From CAIUPE01 sp046091665 (lineage in GTDB: Bacteria > Pseudomonadota > Alphaproteobacteria > Rhizobiales > Beijerinckiaceae): a stretch of 11,401 nt of DNA. Below the pieces are notes generated by a model that was not told the origin of the DNA, made no database searches, and saw nothing but the letters and a program-made list of their open reading frames with translations. Location of the stretch: NCBI GenBank assembly GCA_046091665.1, contig JBJTCD010000063.1:1-11401 (forward strand). Reading direction: 5' to 3'. The position numbers and the translations under genes were made by a program. Positions 1 through 7,195 of the stretch are shown in pieces; positions within the stretch are counted from its first letter, which is position 1, and the number at the start of each line of letters is the position of its first letter.

Positions 1-571
1 AGAAAAGCCTGGCTCAGTGTCGGTCGCTACTGCGGGTGTTAACTCCAGTGGTCATGCGGCCATTGAAGCTTTGGCCCGTGCCGCAGGTGTTACCTACAAA
101 CACGTGACTTACGACGGCGGCGCACCCGCAGCTGTTGCCGCAGGTTCAGGCGAGACACAGGTGACCACACAGTTGGCTGCCGAACAAACCGACATGATTC
201 GCGCCAAGAAAATTCGTCCGTTGGCAGTGGTCAGCGACAAGCCACTTGAAATGGAAGGCGTGGGCACTGTGCCGCCGCTGTCTCAATTCATTCCAAGCTT
301 TAAAGATCCCATCAATTATTTTGGCATTTTTGTACCCAAGTCGGTACCCGCTGAAGTGACTCAAACACTGGACAAAATTTGGGCCACAGAGATGGTCAAA
401 AACGCGGCCCTGCGAACTTATGCGCAATCTCGCGGTGCCATGTTTGCCCCGATGCATGGCGCTGAGGCGCAAACCGCGGTGTTCCCGGCCATTCAAGCGT
501 ATGCATGGACTCAGCACGCAGCCGGTAAAGCCAAGGTATCTCCCGATACGGTGGGCATACCTAAGCCATAA
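1..571 (+). CDS. tctC: Tripartite tricarboxylate transporter substrate-binding protein (TctC/Bug family), 3' part, 5' end outside window
   Basis: This is the C-terminal part of a periplasmic solute-binding protein that delivers a carboxylate to the TctA/TctB membrane pair. The frame is open from base 2, where the codons read E-K-P-G-S, so the GTG at 17 is an internal codon and not a start. About 189 residues remain of a family usually near 320. Visible Bug/TctC features are the domain-swap segment with 'VTYDGGAPAAVAAGSGE', the 'AKKIRPLAVVS' strand, the segment around 'FGIFVPKSVPAEV', and a C-terminus ending 'KVSPDTVGIPKP', which is characteristic of TctC proteins encoded next to tctBA. The gene ends with TAA 39 bases before tctB, the classic tctC-tctB-tctA order. 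The N-terminal signal peptide and half of the binding site are not visible, so the ligand cannot be judged. Confidence 0.93.
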   Translation, partial: EKPGSVSVATAGVNSSGHAAIEALARAAGVTYKHVTYDGGAPAAVAAGSGETQVTTQLAAEQTDMIRAKKIRPLAVVSDKPLEMEGVGTVPPLSQFIPSFKDPINYFGIFVPKSVPAEVTQTLDKIWATEMVKNAALRTYAQSRGAMFAPMHGAEAQTAVFPAIQAYAWTQHAAGKAKVSPDTVGIPKP

Positions 572-610
572 CTTTAATGACTTGGATTCAATTGAAGAAG
601 CAAATCAACA

Positions 611-1093
611 ATGTCTAAAGCCTCATACTCCTCACGGTCTGATCTGTGGGGAGGTTTTTGCTGGGTTGCGGTGGGCGCTTTCATCCTGATGGAGTCCATC
701 AGGATGGAGCGCTTCGACAATATGGGTGCAACGCTCTACACCTACCCAGGTTTTGTGCCGGGCATTATTTCTTGCGTCATTGTCTTGCTGGGCATGTTCA
801 TGATCTTACGCGGAATTAAAAATAAAGTTGCGTCAGATCCAAATGCAGAGACTTTGTTCAATCGAAGATTTGCCATCTCTTTGGCGTGCATGTTGGTGTT
901 TAGTTTGGTGCTGCTTGCACACGCTCACTTTTTGGTTGCCACAGCCTTATTTGTTGGGGTGTTTACCTTTTTGTTTGCCAATGAAGAAACATCTTTGGTA
1001 AAGCGCCTGATAAGCGCAAGCATCAATGGTGTGATTTCCAGTTGCGTTGTTTTTTTCTTGTTCCAAGAAGTTTTCTTGGTCAGATTACCCTGA
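611..1093 (+). CDS. tctB: Tripartite tricarboxylate transporter small membrane subunit (TctB family)
   Basis: TctB is the small integral membrane subunit of TTT transporters, pairing with TctA in the inner membrane. The 160-residue product has the family's usual size and four hydrophobic segments, at about residues 12-30, 51-68, 88-122 (probably two helices or one long hairpin) and 132-156. Between the first two lies a short loop with the typical 'YPGFVPGI' motif (45-52), as seen in TctB proteins. A weak purine-rich Shine-Dalgarno (AGAAG, 596-600) sits 10 bases before the ATG at 611. The gene is 39 bases after tctC and 9 bases before tctA, so it is co-transcribed. An unusually strong inverted repeat occupies codons 22-34 (separate entry). 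The identification rests on topology, size and the tctC/tctA context, because TctB sequences are poorly conserved. Confidence 0.92.
   Translation: MSKASYSSRSDLWGGFCWVAVGAFILMESIRMERFDNMGATLYTYPGFVPGIISCVIVLLGMFMILRGIKNKVASDPNAETLFNRRFAISLACMLVFSLVLLAHAHFLVATALFVGVFTFLFANEETSLVKRLISASINGVISSCVVFFLFQEVFLVRLP
675..712 (+). repeat. Long near-perfect inverted repeat (RNA hairpin) inside tctB
   Basis: The arms CATCCTGATGGA (682-693) and TCCATCAGGATG (695-706) are perfect 12-base inverted copies with a single central base. Beyond one bulged T (681), bases 675-680 (GCGCTT) pair again with 707-712 (GAGCGC), five Watson-Crick pairs plus one G-U. In RNA this gives a stem of roughly 16-17 pairs with a tight loop. 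It starts 64 bases into tctB and encodes residues 22-34. The structure is directly visible; a role in mRNA processing, stability or pausing between tctC and tctBA is inference. Confidence 0.8.
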
Positions 1094-1102
1094 GTTCGAT
1101 CG

Positions 1103-2596
1103 ATGTTTGATGGACTTATCGCGTTTGGTCATTCCATCGCCAATTTCTCGACGCCCGAAATTATTTTCTATGCCTTATTGTCGTCCTTGGTAGGCGTGAT
1201 CATGGGCGCACTGCCTGGCCTTACGGCCACCATGGCGCTAGCGTTAATGACGACGCTCACTTTGAAGTTGCCGCCCAATCAAGCGCTGCTAATTCTCATT
1301 TGTACCTATGTGGGTGCTATTTATGGCGGCTCTCGATCTGCCATCCTTTTGAACATTCCTGGTACGCCAGCATCTGCCGCTTCTTGTTTAGATGGCTATG
1401 CGCTGGCCAAGCAAGGCTTGGCCGGAAGGGCTATGGGCATTGCAACCACGGGCTCAGTATTGGGCACGTTGATCGGCATGTTTTTCTTGGCATTTTTCAC
1501 GCCCTTGCTGGGTAATTTGGCATTGAAATTTGGCGCCTATGAATTTTTCTGGTTGGCATTATTTGGTGTGATCATTGCTGGAACACTCACAGGTGACGAC
1601 CCCCTCAAGGGATGGATAGCCGGCATTTTTGGATTATTCATTGCGGGCATTGGACAAGAACCGCAATATGGCTTTGAGAGGTTTTCATACGGCGTACGCG
1701 ACTTAGCAGGAGGCATTCAACTGGTGCCTGCATTGGTAGGAGCCTTTGGATTTGCAGAACTCCTGACGGCCATCAAAGAGCGTCAGGCGCCTATCAAAAT
1801 CAGTGCATTCGATGCAGTCATTCCAAAACTAAGAGACATCACAAAATACTGGCGCACCATATTGCGGTCTGGCCTGATCGGCACTGGCATTGGCATTGTG
1901 CCGGGCGTTGGGGAGGATGTGGCAGCTTGGTCTTCATATGCTGCAGCCAAAAGATCCAGTGAAGAAAAAGAGCAGTTTGGTAAAGGATCGGTTGAAGGCT
2001 TGATGGCCGCTGAAACCGGTGACAACGCCTGTGTGCCTGGCGCCATTATTCCTGTGCTCACATTGGCCATACCTGGTTCTGCGCCAGCAGCTGTTTTGAT
2101 GGCGGCAATGATCATTCATGGCGTCAAGCCAGGACCCATGATCATGATTGAGAATCCGCAATTTGTGTACGACGTGGTGGCCATGATGCTGTTTGCCACC
2201 ATTGGAATTTTGATTTATGGCTTGGTACTGACAAAAGCGTTGGTTCAAGTATTGAGAGTGCCGCAAAACTTTTTGATTCCCATTATTTTTGTGCTGTGCG
2301 TGGTTGGTAGCTTTGCCATTGCAGGGCGTATGTTTGATGTTTACGTCATGCTGATATTTGGCCTGATTGGATTTGGCCTTAGACATTTCGCCTACCCCAT
2401 GGCACCGTTGGTGCTTGGCATTGTGTTGGGTGACTTGCTTGAAAAGAATTTAAGACGCGCACTCATCTTGTCTGATGGCGATATTTCTCCCTTCTTTACA
2501 AGACCCATTTCTGGGGTTGTTGCAGCGCTTATTTTTGGAACCATTGCTTGGAAAATTTGGGACCTCAGGACTAAAAAAGTCAGCAAAGGCGCATGA
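1103..2596 (+). CDS. tctA: Tripartite tricarboxylate transporter large permease (TctA family)
   Basis: TctA is the large permease subunit that moves the carboxylate delivered by the periplasmic binding protein across the inner membrane, driven by an ion gradient. The 497-residue product has the family's normal length and is hydrophobic through most of its length. The hallmark motifs are clear: 'GALPGLTAT' (35-43), 'YGGSRSAILLNIPGTPAS' (74-91), then in the second half 'GIVPGVGEDVAAW' (264-276), 'AAETGDNACVPGAIIP' (302-317) and 'TLAIPGSAPAAV' (320-331). The paired 'PG' motifs in both halves reflect the internal duplication of this family. It starts 9 bases after tctB with only a weak Shine-Dalgarno, so coupling to tctB is likely. 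Its TGA overlaps the next start as ATGA at 2593-2596, tying the transporter to the catabolic genes. The transported substrate is not determinable from this sequence. Confidence 0.97.
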   Translation: MFDGLIAFGHSIANFSTPEIIFYALLSSLVGVIMGALPGLTATMALALMTTLTLKLPPNQALLILICTYVGAIYGGSRSAILLNIPGTPASAASCLDGYALAKQGLAGRAMGIATTGSVLGTLIGMFFLAFFTPLLGNLALKFGAYEFFWLALFGVIIAGTLTGDDPLKGWIAGIFGLFIAGIGQEPQYGFERFSYGVRDLAGGIQLVPALVGAFGFAELLTAIKERQAPIKISAFDAVIPKLRDITKYWRTILRSGLIGTGIGIVPGVGEDVAAWSSYAAAKRSSEEKEQFGKGSVEGLMAAETGDNACVPGAIIPVLTLAIPGSAPAAVLMAAMIIHGVKPGPMIMIENPQFVYDVVAMMLFATIGILIYGLVLTKALVQVLRVPQNFLIPIIFVLCVVGSFAIAGRMFDVYVMLIFGLIGFGLRHFAYPMAPLVLGIVLGDLLEKNLRRALILSDGDISPFFTRPISGVVAALIFGTIAWKIWDLRTKKVSKGA

Positions 2597-3426
2597 TGAA
2601 ATTAGCTCTTTGTAATGAAGTCATTCGTGAGTTGAGATTTCCGGCGCAATGCGAATTGACGGCTAAGCTTGGGTACAGCGGCATTGAAATTGCGCCCTTC
2701 ACTTTGTTTGAAGACAGTGCCACCTTCAACGAGCAAGACGCCGCTCTCAGAAAACAACAAGCCAGCGACGCAGGCATTGTGATTTCAAGTCTTCATTGGC
2801 TTTTGGTCAAGCCTGAAGGCCTGAGTTTGGTCAGCCGCGACGCATCGGTACGGCTCCAAACACAAGATTGGTTAAAGCGAGTCATTGCCTATGCACACAC
2901 ATGTGGCGCAACGGTGTTAGTACACGGTTCACCTAAACAAAGATCGCCAGAAAATGGTCAAACTGTTCAAGAGTGTTTAGATCGCGTCCAAGAAACACTG
3001 ACCCTGTTAGAGCCATTCGCACGGCAAGCGGGTGTTGCTTATTGCTTAGAGCCCTTGTCGCCCTTTGAAACCCTCGTGGTCAATACAGTCGAGCAAGCTA
3101 GCCAATTGGTCGATGCCATTCAGTCGCCCTACATCCGTACCATGTTGGATGCCAGTGCCAGCACTTACTCAGAATCATTGCCTATGGCTGAAGTCTTTGA
3201 AAAGTACTTTGTAAGTGGTCACATTGCGCATGTGCAAGTGAACGATCACAACCGCAAAGGGCCAGGGCAGGGCGATACCAACTTGCTGCCCTTGTTTCAA
3301 AAAATGAAATCACTGAACTATCAACGATGGGTTACGGTTGAGCCCTTCATATACGAACCCGATGGTCCTGGCTGTGCTGCATTTAGTGCTGGTTATGTTC
3401 AAGGATTAATGAAGGCAGTCGCATGA
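2593..3426 (+). CDS. Xylose-isomerase-like TIM-barrel protein (sugar phosphate isomerase/epimerase family)
   Basis: This is a 277-residue protein of the AP-endonuclease-2 / xylose-isomerase-like TIM-barrel superfamily, whose members isomerise, epimerise, dehydrate or cleave sugar derivatives using a divalent metal. The expected metal ligands occur in order at barrel strand ends: E153 ('CLEPLSP'), D186 ('MLDAS'), H213 ('IAHVQVND') and E250 ('VEPFIYEPDGPG'). H111 ('VHGSP') lines the same pocket. The N-terminal 'GYSGIEIAPF' (27-36) is typical of strand 2. The start overlaps the tctA stop. A second in-frame ATG at 2596 lies 6 bases after AAGG (2586-2589) and fits Shine-Dalgarno spacing better, so the true start may be residue 2. 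The gene overlaps the following enolase-family gene by ATGA. 'Sugar phosphate' is only a family label; with no kinase nearby the substrate is probably not phosphorylated. The reaction is unknown. Confidence 0.88.
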   Translation: MMKLALCNEVIRELRFPAQCELTAKLGYSGIEIAPFTLFEDSATFNEQDAALRKQQASDAGIVISSLHWLLVKPEGLSLVSRDASVRLQTQDWLKRVIAYAHTCGATVLVHGSPKQRSPENGQTVQECLDRVQETLTLLEPFARQAGVAYCLEPLSPFETLVVNTVEQASQLVDAIQSPYIRTMLDASASTYSESLPMAEVFEKYFVSGHIAHVQVNDHNRKGPGQGDTNLLPLFQKMKSLNYQRWVTVEPFIYEPDGPGCAAFSAGYVQGLMKAVA

Positions 3427-4787
3427 AGCCTGTGGCGTTTCAAATTAAAGACATTCAAGTCTTTCAAAGGCCAGTTACTTTGCGTCTGCCTTTTAGGTTT
3501 GGGGCTGCAACAGTTACGGCCTGTCCTCAAGCTTTTGCCAAAGTGACGCTCAGTATCGAAGGCGTTGACTGGCAGGGTGCATCTGCAGAGTTGATGGTGC
3601 CCAAGTGGTTTGACAAATCGCCGCAAAGAACCCAAGACGACAATTTTGATCAATTGCGCTTGTGCGTTTTAAAAGCCAAAGAGGCCTATTTAGCTAAGGG
3701 TGCTACCCAGTCGGCCTACGGCTTGTCTGAGTCGGCAACAAAAATTGTGATTGACCAAATGCTCGCCCAAGATCACCCCAGGTTGGTGGGGCAATTTGGC
3801 CCCGCGCTTTTAGACAAGGCCATTGCAGACGCTGTTTTGCGTTCACAAAACCAATCTTGGGTTTCAGGACTTGGCCAAGGTCTTCTTGGCGATCCTTGGT
3901 CTGGTACTTTAAAGCTCCATACAGCCAACTCGGTTTGGTTAAGGCATACCGTTGGGTTGGCTGACAGACTGACAGATGCAGAGCCTTTGACAGCCTTAGA
4001 AGACGGCTTACCCAACTCATTAACGCAAGCCATAGAGGCGTATGGCTTGAAGTATTTCAAAATAAAAATGGGTGGCAATTTAGAAGCCGATCTCGAACGG
4101 CTTGCACAAATTGAAGCCGTTTTGAGCAAGGTCCAAGATTACAAAGTGACCTTGGACGGCAATGAGACATTTCAGAATGCTGAGTCACTGAGCGTCTTTG
4201 TTCACGCACTGACCAAGCATGAAGCCACTCAACGTTTGCTAGAGCATAGTTTGCTCATTGAGCAGCCGCTGCCTAGAGCCATTGCATTGGAAGAAAAAAT
4301 CCCATCAATGCCTCTTAACATCCCAGTAATTTTGGATGAGTCTGACGACCATCCCGATGTGCTCGCCAGGGGTTTGGCATTGGGCTACAGAGGCATTTCT
4401 AGCAAGGCTTGCAAAGGCATTTATCGTTCATTGCACAGTGCCAAGTTGGTGCAAAACACGCCTCATAGCTTGTTGTCGGGTGAAGACTTAACTTGCCAAG
4501 CAGGTCTGGGTGTTCAACAAGATACTTTGTTGGCCACCAGCTTGGGTATGCAGCACATTGAGCGCAATGGCCACCATTACGTCAAAGGTTTTGGCATTGC
4601 GCCCGCGCATGAATCTAATGATTTTGCAAAAGCACATGCAGATTTGTACACCAGCAGCAGCGCGGGCGTGCGCCTGAACGTTCAACAGGGACAAATCAAC
4701 ATTGCGTCTTTGCACCAAACAGGTTTCGGTCATCAGGCTTGGCCCGATTGGCAATCACTCGACCCCATTTCAATTAGAGAAAATTAG
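3423..4787 (+). CDS. Enolase-superfamily protein, mandelate racemase / muconate-lactonizing-like; probable acid-sugar dehydratase or isomerase
   Basis: Enolase-superfamily enzymes abstract the proton alpha to a carboxylate and stabilise the enolate on Mg2+. The 454-residue product has an N-terminal capping domain (about 1-140) and a barrel with the expected chain of residues: 'KIKMGG' with K213 and K215 (KxK), D245 ('TLDGNE'), E280 ('LIEQPLP'), D305 ('ILDESDD') and K328 ('ISSKACKGIY'). KxK plus D/E/D plus a Lys about 23 residues after the last ligand is the muconate-lactonizing/OSBS subgroup pattern, giving lysines on both faces of the active site. It is longer than most such enzymes (about 360-400), with an extended C-terminus. 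GAAGG (3411-3415) lies 7 bases before the ATG, and the start overlaps the previous stop by ATGA. The next gene begins 9 bases downstream. I cannot name its substrate; a dehydratase or cycloisomerase on a sugar acid or lactone is the inference. Confidence 0.88.
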   Translation: MKPVAFQIKDIQVFQRPVTLRLPFRFGAATVTACPQAFAKVTLSIEGVDWQGASAELMVPKWFDKSPQRTQDDNFDQLRLCVLKAKEAYLAKGATQSAYGLSESATKIVIDQMLAQDHPRLVGQFGPALLDKAIADAVLRSQNQSWVSGLGQGLLGDPWSGTLKLHTANSVWLRHTVGLADRLTDAEPLTALEDGLPNSLTQAIEAYGLKYFKIKMGGNLEADLERLAQIEAVLSKVQDYKVTLDGNETFQNAESLSVFVHALTKHEATQRLLEHSLLIEQPLPRAIALEEKIPSMPLNIPVILDESDDHPDVLARGLALGYRGISSKACKGIYRSLHSAKLVQNTPHSLLSGEDLTCQAGLGVQQDTLLATSLGMQHIERNGHHYVKGFGIAPAHESNDFAKAHADLYTSSSAGVRLNVQQGQINIASLHQTGFGHQAWPDWQSLDPISIREN

Positions 4788-4790
4788 GAG
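4786..4790 (+). promoter_or_regulatory. Strong ribosome binding site overlapping the upstream stop codon
   Basis: AGGAG lies 6 bases before the ATG of the Gfo/Idh/MocA gene and overlaps the TAG stop (4785-4787) of the enolase-family gene. It fixes the downstream start at 4797. Most other starts in the operon have weaker sites, so this gene is probably translated independently and well. Confidence 0.75.
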
Positions 4791-4796
4791 ATCGAC

Positions 4797-5960
4797 ATGT
4801 CAACACAAAGACTTGGCATCATCATGCACGGCGTCACAGGCCGCATGGGCATGAATCAACACTTGATTCGTTCCATTGTGGCCATGCGAAATCAAGGTGG
4901 TGTCACTTTGTCCAATGGCGACAAGGTCATGCCCGATCCTATTTTGATTGGCCGCAATGCCGAAAAAATTGAAGCATTGGCCAAAACCAATGGGATCACT
5001 CGTTTTGGCACAGACCTGGACAAAGCACTTGCCAACAAAAACGATACCGTTTTCTTTGATGCGGGTACCACGCAAATGCGCCCCACCTTGTTGGCCAAAG
5101 CCATTCGAGCAGGCAAGCATGTGTATTGCGAAAAACCCATCGCCACCAATTTGAACGAAGCCGTCGAAATTGCGCGTCTTGCAGAAAAGTCAGGCGTCAA
5201 GCATGGCGCGGTGCAAGACAAGTTGTTCTTGCCCGGTTTGCGCAAACTCGACATGCTCAGAAAAGCTGGCTTCTTTGGCAAGATGCTCAGTGTGCGCATT
5301 GAGTTTGGCTATTGGGTGTTTGAAGGAGACCTTCAACCTATACAACGTCCCAGCTGGAACTATCGCAAAGAAGATGGCGGCGGCATTATTTTGGACATGG
5401 TATGCCACTGGCGCTATGTGCTGGACAATTTGTTTGGCGAAGTTCAATCTGTCTCTTGTCTGGGTGCCACACACATCCCAACGCGCTGGGACGAGGCTAA
5501 CAAGCCCTATGAGTGCACTGCAGATGACGCAGCCTATGCCACCTTTGAATTGAAAGGCCACCAAGGCGAGCATGTTGTGGCGCAAGTCAACAGTTCTTGG
5601 ACCACACGTGTGAATCGTGAAGACTTGGTAACTTTCCATGTGGATGGGACTCATGGCTCAGCAGTTGCTGGACTGCAATCATGCAAAGCGCAAAGTCGCG
5701 TCAACACGCCACGCCCTGTATGGAACCCCGATGTGAAGCAAACCATGACGTTCACAGACCAATGGCAAGAGGTGCCCGACACGCAGTTCTACGACAACGG
5801 TTTCAAAATTCAGTGGGAACACTTTATTCGGCACATTGTTGAGAACGAACCTTATCGCTGGACTTTGCCTGAAGGCGCCAAAGGCGTTCAGTTGGTAGAA
5901 GCCGCCTTGCAGTCTTGGCAAGAGCGTCGTTGGGTTGACGTAGCACCTCTCAAAATTTAA
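4797..5960 (+). CDS. Gfo/Idh/MocA family NAD(P)-dependent oxidoreductase
   Basis: Members oxidise or reduce a hydroxyl/keto group of sugars, cyclitols or their derivatives in the cytoplasm. The 387-residue product has an N-terminal Rossmann domain with GxxGxxG at 12-18 ('GVTGRMG'), the catalytic 'EKP' motif at 112-114 (K113), and in the C-terminal sheet domain 'GGGIILDMVCHW' (194-205) giving the family's D200-x3-H204 pair. Strand 2 ends 'ILIGRN' with R53 where NAD-preferring members usually carry an acidic residue, hinting at NADP(H). A stretch of about 15 residues (32-46) between the glycine loop and strand 2 is longer than usual. The closing residues 'EGAKGVQLVEAALQSW' are typical of sugar dehydrogenases of this family. 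It lies 9 bases after the enolase-family gene and 8 bases before the DUF993 gene, a pairing also remembered from other bacterial sugar clusters. The exact substrate is unknown. Confidence 0.93.
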   Translation: MSTQRLGIIMHGVTGRMGMNQHLIRSIVAMRNQGGVTLSNGDKVMPDPILIGRNAEKIEALAKTNGITRFGTDLDKALANKNDTVFFDAGTTQMRPTLLAKAIRAGKHVYCEKPIATNLNEAVEIARLAEKSGVKHGAVQDKLFLPGLRKLDMLRKAGFFGKMLSVRIEFGYWVFEGDLQPIQRPSWNYRKEDGGGIILDMVCHWRYVLDNLFGEVQSVSCLGATHIPTRWDEANKPYECTADDAAYATFELKGHQGEHVVAQVNSSWTTRVNREDLVTFHVDGTHGSAVAGLQSCKAQSRVNTPRPVWNPDVKQTMTFTDQWQEVPDTQFYDNGFKIQWEHFIRHIVENEPYRWTLPEGAKGVQLVEAALQSWQERRWVDVAPLKI

Positions 5961-5968
5961 GGTGCAAC

Positions 5969-7153
5969 ATGGCACAACGCATTCAATTACCTAACGCACA
6001 TGGCCACCTTGAGGGCTATGAACTGGTCGGCACCACGTCCATTCAACCTAAGCCAGGTATCAAGTTCAATCGCATTGCATATTCGGCGGCCCACGTGGTG
6101 TCCAACCCGTTGGCACCACAAGATCCTTGGTTAGATTGCGCTGTGGACTGGGATGCCACCATTGCCTACAGAAAACATTTGTGGAAATTGAGCTTGGGTG
6201 TGGCTGAGGCCATGGACACAGCGCAGCGAGGCATGGGCTTGGATTGGCCCACATCGCTGACGCTCATTGAGCGTTCTATTGACGCTTCTAAAGATGTGCC
6301 TGGCGCATTTTTGGCTTCAGGCTGTGGCACTGATCATTTGAATTTAGACAGCGTGACAACCGTAGACGAGGTGATTGCCGCATATGAATTTCAAATGGCC
6401 GCCATTGAAAAGCTAAGTGGCAAGCTCATCATCATGGCCAGTCGTGCGCTGGCCCGGGTAGCCAAATCGCCAGCCGATTACGAACGTGTTTACGACAGAA
6501 TTTTGAGTCAGGCCAAGCAACCCGTGCTGCTGCACTGGCTGGGCGACATGTTTGATCCAGCTCTCACAGGCTATTGGGGCACCAAAGACACCGACAAAGC
6601 CATGGACACAGCCTTGGGCATCATTCAAGCGCATGCCGACAAAGTGGATGGCATCAAAATTTCTTTGCTCGACAAGGACAAAGAAATTCAGATGCGAAGG
6701 CGCCTTCCCGCCAATGTAAGGATGTACACCGGTGATGATTTCAATTACGCTGAATTGATAGCGGGGGATGGCCAAGGCGAGCACTTGGTTCATGGGCAAA
6801 GCGATGCCTTGCTGGGAATCTTTGACGCCATTGCGCCTGCAGCCAGCGCTGCGCTGGGCGAGTTGGCACAGGGCAATTTGGAAAAGTTTCACGCCATCTT
6901 GGGTACCACCGTCCCGTTGTCGCGCCATATTTTCAAAGCGCCCACCAGGTTTTACAAAACCGGGGTGGTCTTTATGGCTTGGCTGAATGGTCATCAAAAG
7001 CACTTCACGATGGTGGGTGGGCAACAGAGCACACGTTCAGTGATTCATTTGGCTGAATTGTTCAAATTGGCGGATGCAGCCAATTTGTTAGAGCAACCAG
7101 ACTTGGCTTTGCACCGAATGAAAACCATGCTGGCGATGCATGGGGTTGAATGA
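5969..7153 (+). CDS. DUF993 protein (dihydrodipicolinate-synthase-like aldolase superfamily)
   Basis: The 394-residue product matches the DUF993 family, which annotation pipelines call 'dihydrodipicolinate synthase family protein'. Recognisable conserved segments are 'LHWLGDMFDPALTGYWG' (188-204), 'VDGIKISLLD' (226-235), 'YTGDDFNY' (253-260), 'APTRFYKTGVVFMAWLNGHQ' (324-343) and 'MVGGQQSTRS' (348-357). K230 at the end of a barrel strand, in 'GIKIS', is the likely Schiff-base lysine of class I aldolases, so a retro-aldol or dehydration step on a keto-acid or keto-sugar is plausible. The protein is about 100 residues longer than true DapA, and diaminopimelate synthesis is not indicated by the neighbours. 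AAGG (5959-5962), overlapping the previous TAA, sits 6 bases before the ATG. To my knowledge the family has no firm biochemical assignment, so the activity is inference. Confidence 0.9.
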   Translation: MAQRIQLPNAHGHLEGYELVGTTSIQPKPGIKFNRIAYSAAHVVSNPLAPQDPWLDCAVDWDATIAYRKHLWKLSLGVAEAMDTAQRGMGLDWPTSLTLIERSIDASKDVPGAFLASGCGTDHLNLDSVTTVDEVIAAYEFQMAAIEKLSGKLIIMASRALARVAKSPADYERVYDRILSQAKQPVLLHWLGDMFDPALTGYWGTKDTDKAMDTALGIIQAHADKVDGIKISLLDKDKEIQMRRRLPANVRMYTGDDFNYAELIAGDGQGEHLVHGQSDALLGIFDAIAPAASAALGELAQGNLEKFHAILGTTVPLSRHIFKAPTRFYKTGVVFMAWLNGHQKHFTMVGGQQSTRSVIHLAELFKLADAANLLEQPDLALHRMKTMLAMHGVE

Positions 7154-7185
7154 ATTTAAACGAGAAAAGTAAGTTCAAAATAAAC

Positions 7186-7190
7186 AGGAG
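7186..7190 (+). promoter_or_regulatory. Strong ribosome binding site for the second binding protein
   Basis: AGGAG, preceded by an A-rich leader, lies 5 bases before the ATG at 7196. The 42-base gap before this gene is the largest in the operon and is purine/A-rich, a favourable context for high translation of a periplasmic binding protein. I see no convincing sigma-70 promoter in the gap. Confidence 0.7.
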
Positions 7191-7195
7191 ACAAC

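Noticed and set aside
587..596. Perfect 10-base palindrome TTCAATTGAA between tctC and tctB
   Set aside because: It is short and A/T-rich, overlaps the weak ribosome binding region of tctB, and has no promoter nearby; chance is a sufficient explanation.
420..689. Plus-strand open frame of 89 codons across the tctC/tctB junction
   Set aside because: It overlaps the ends of two well-supported genes in another frame and has no recognisable features.
1762..1787. 7-base inverted repeat CCTGACG/CGTCAGG in tctA
   Set aside because: A 7-base stem with a 12-base loop inside coding sequence is expected by chance in 11 kb; far weaker than the tctB repeat.
6413..7024. Minus-strand open frame of 203 codons
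   Set aside because: It lies wholly inside the DUF993 gene, shows no recognisable family, and has the composition expected from reading a coding strand backwards.
5969..7153. DapA (lysine biosynthesis) assignment for the dihydrodipicolinate-synthase-like gene
   Set aside because: The protein is about 100 residues too long, matches DUF993 conserved segments, and lies in a catabolic operon without other lysine genes.
7146..7175. Possible promoter (TTGAAT ... TAAGTT) before the second binding protein
   Set aside because: The -10 candidate matches the consensus poorly and the region is simply A-rich; not enough to call a promoter.
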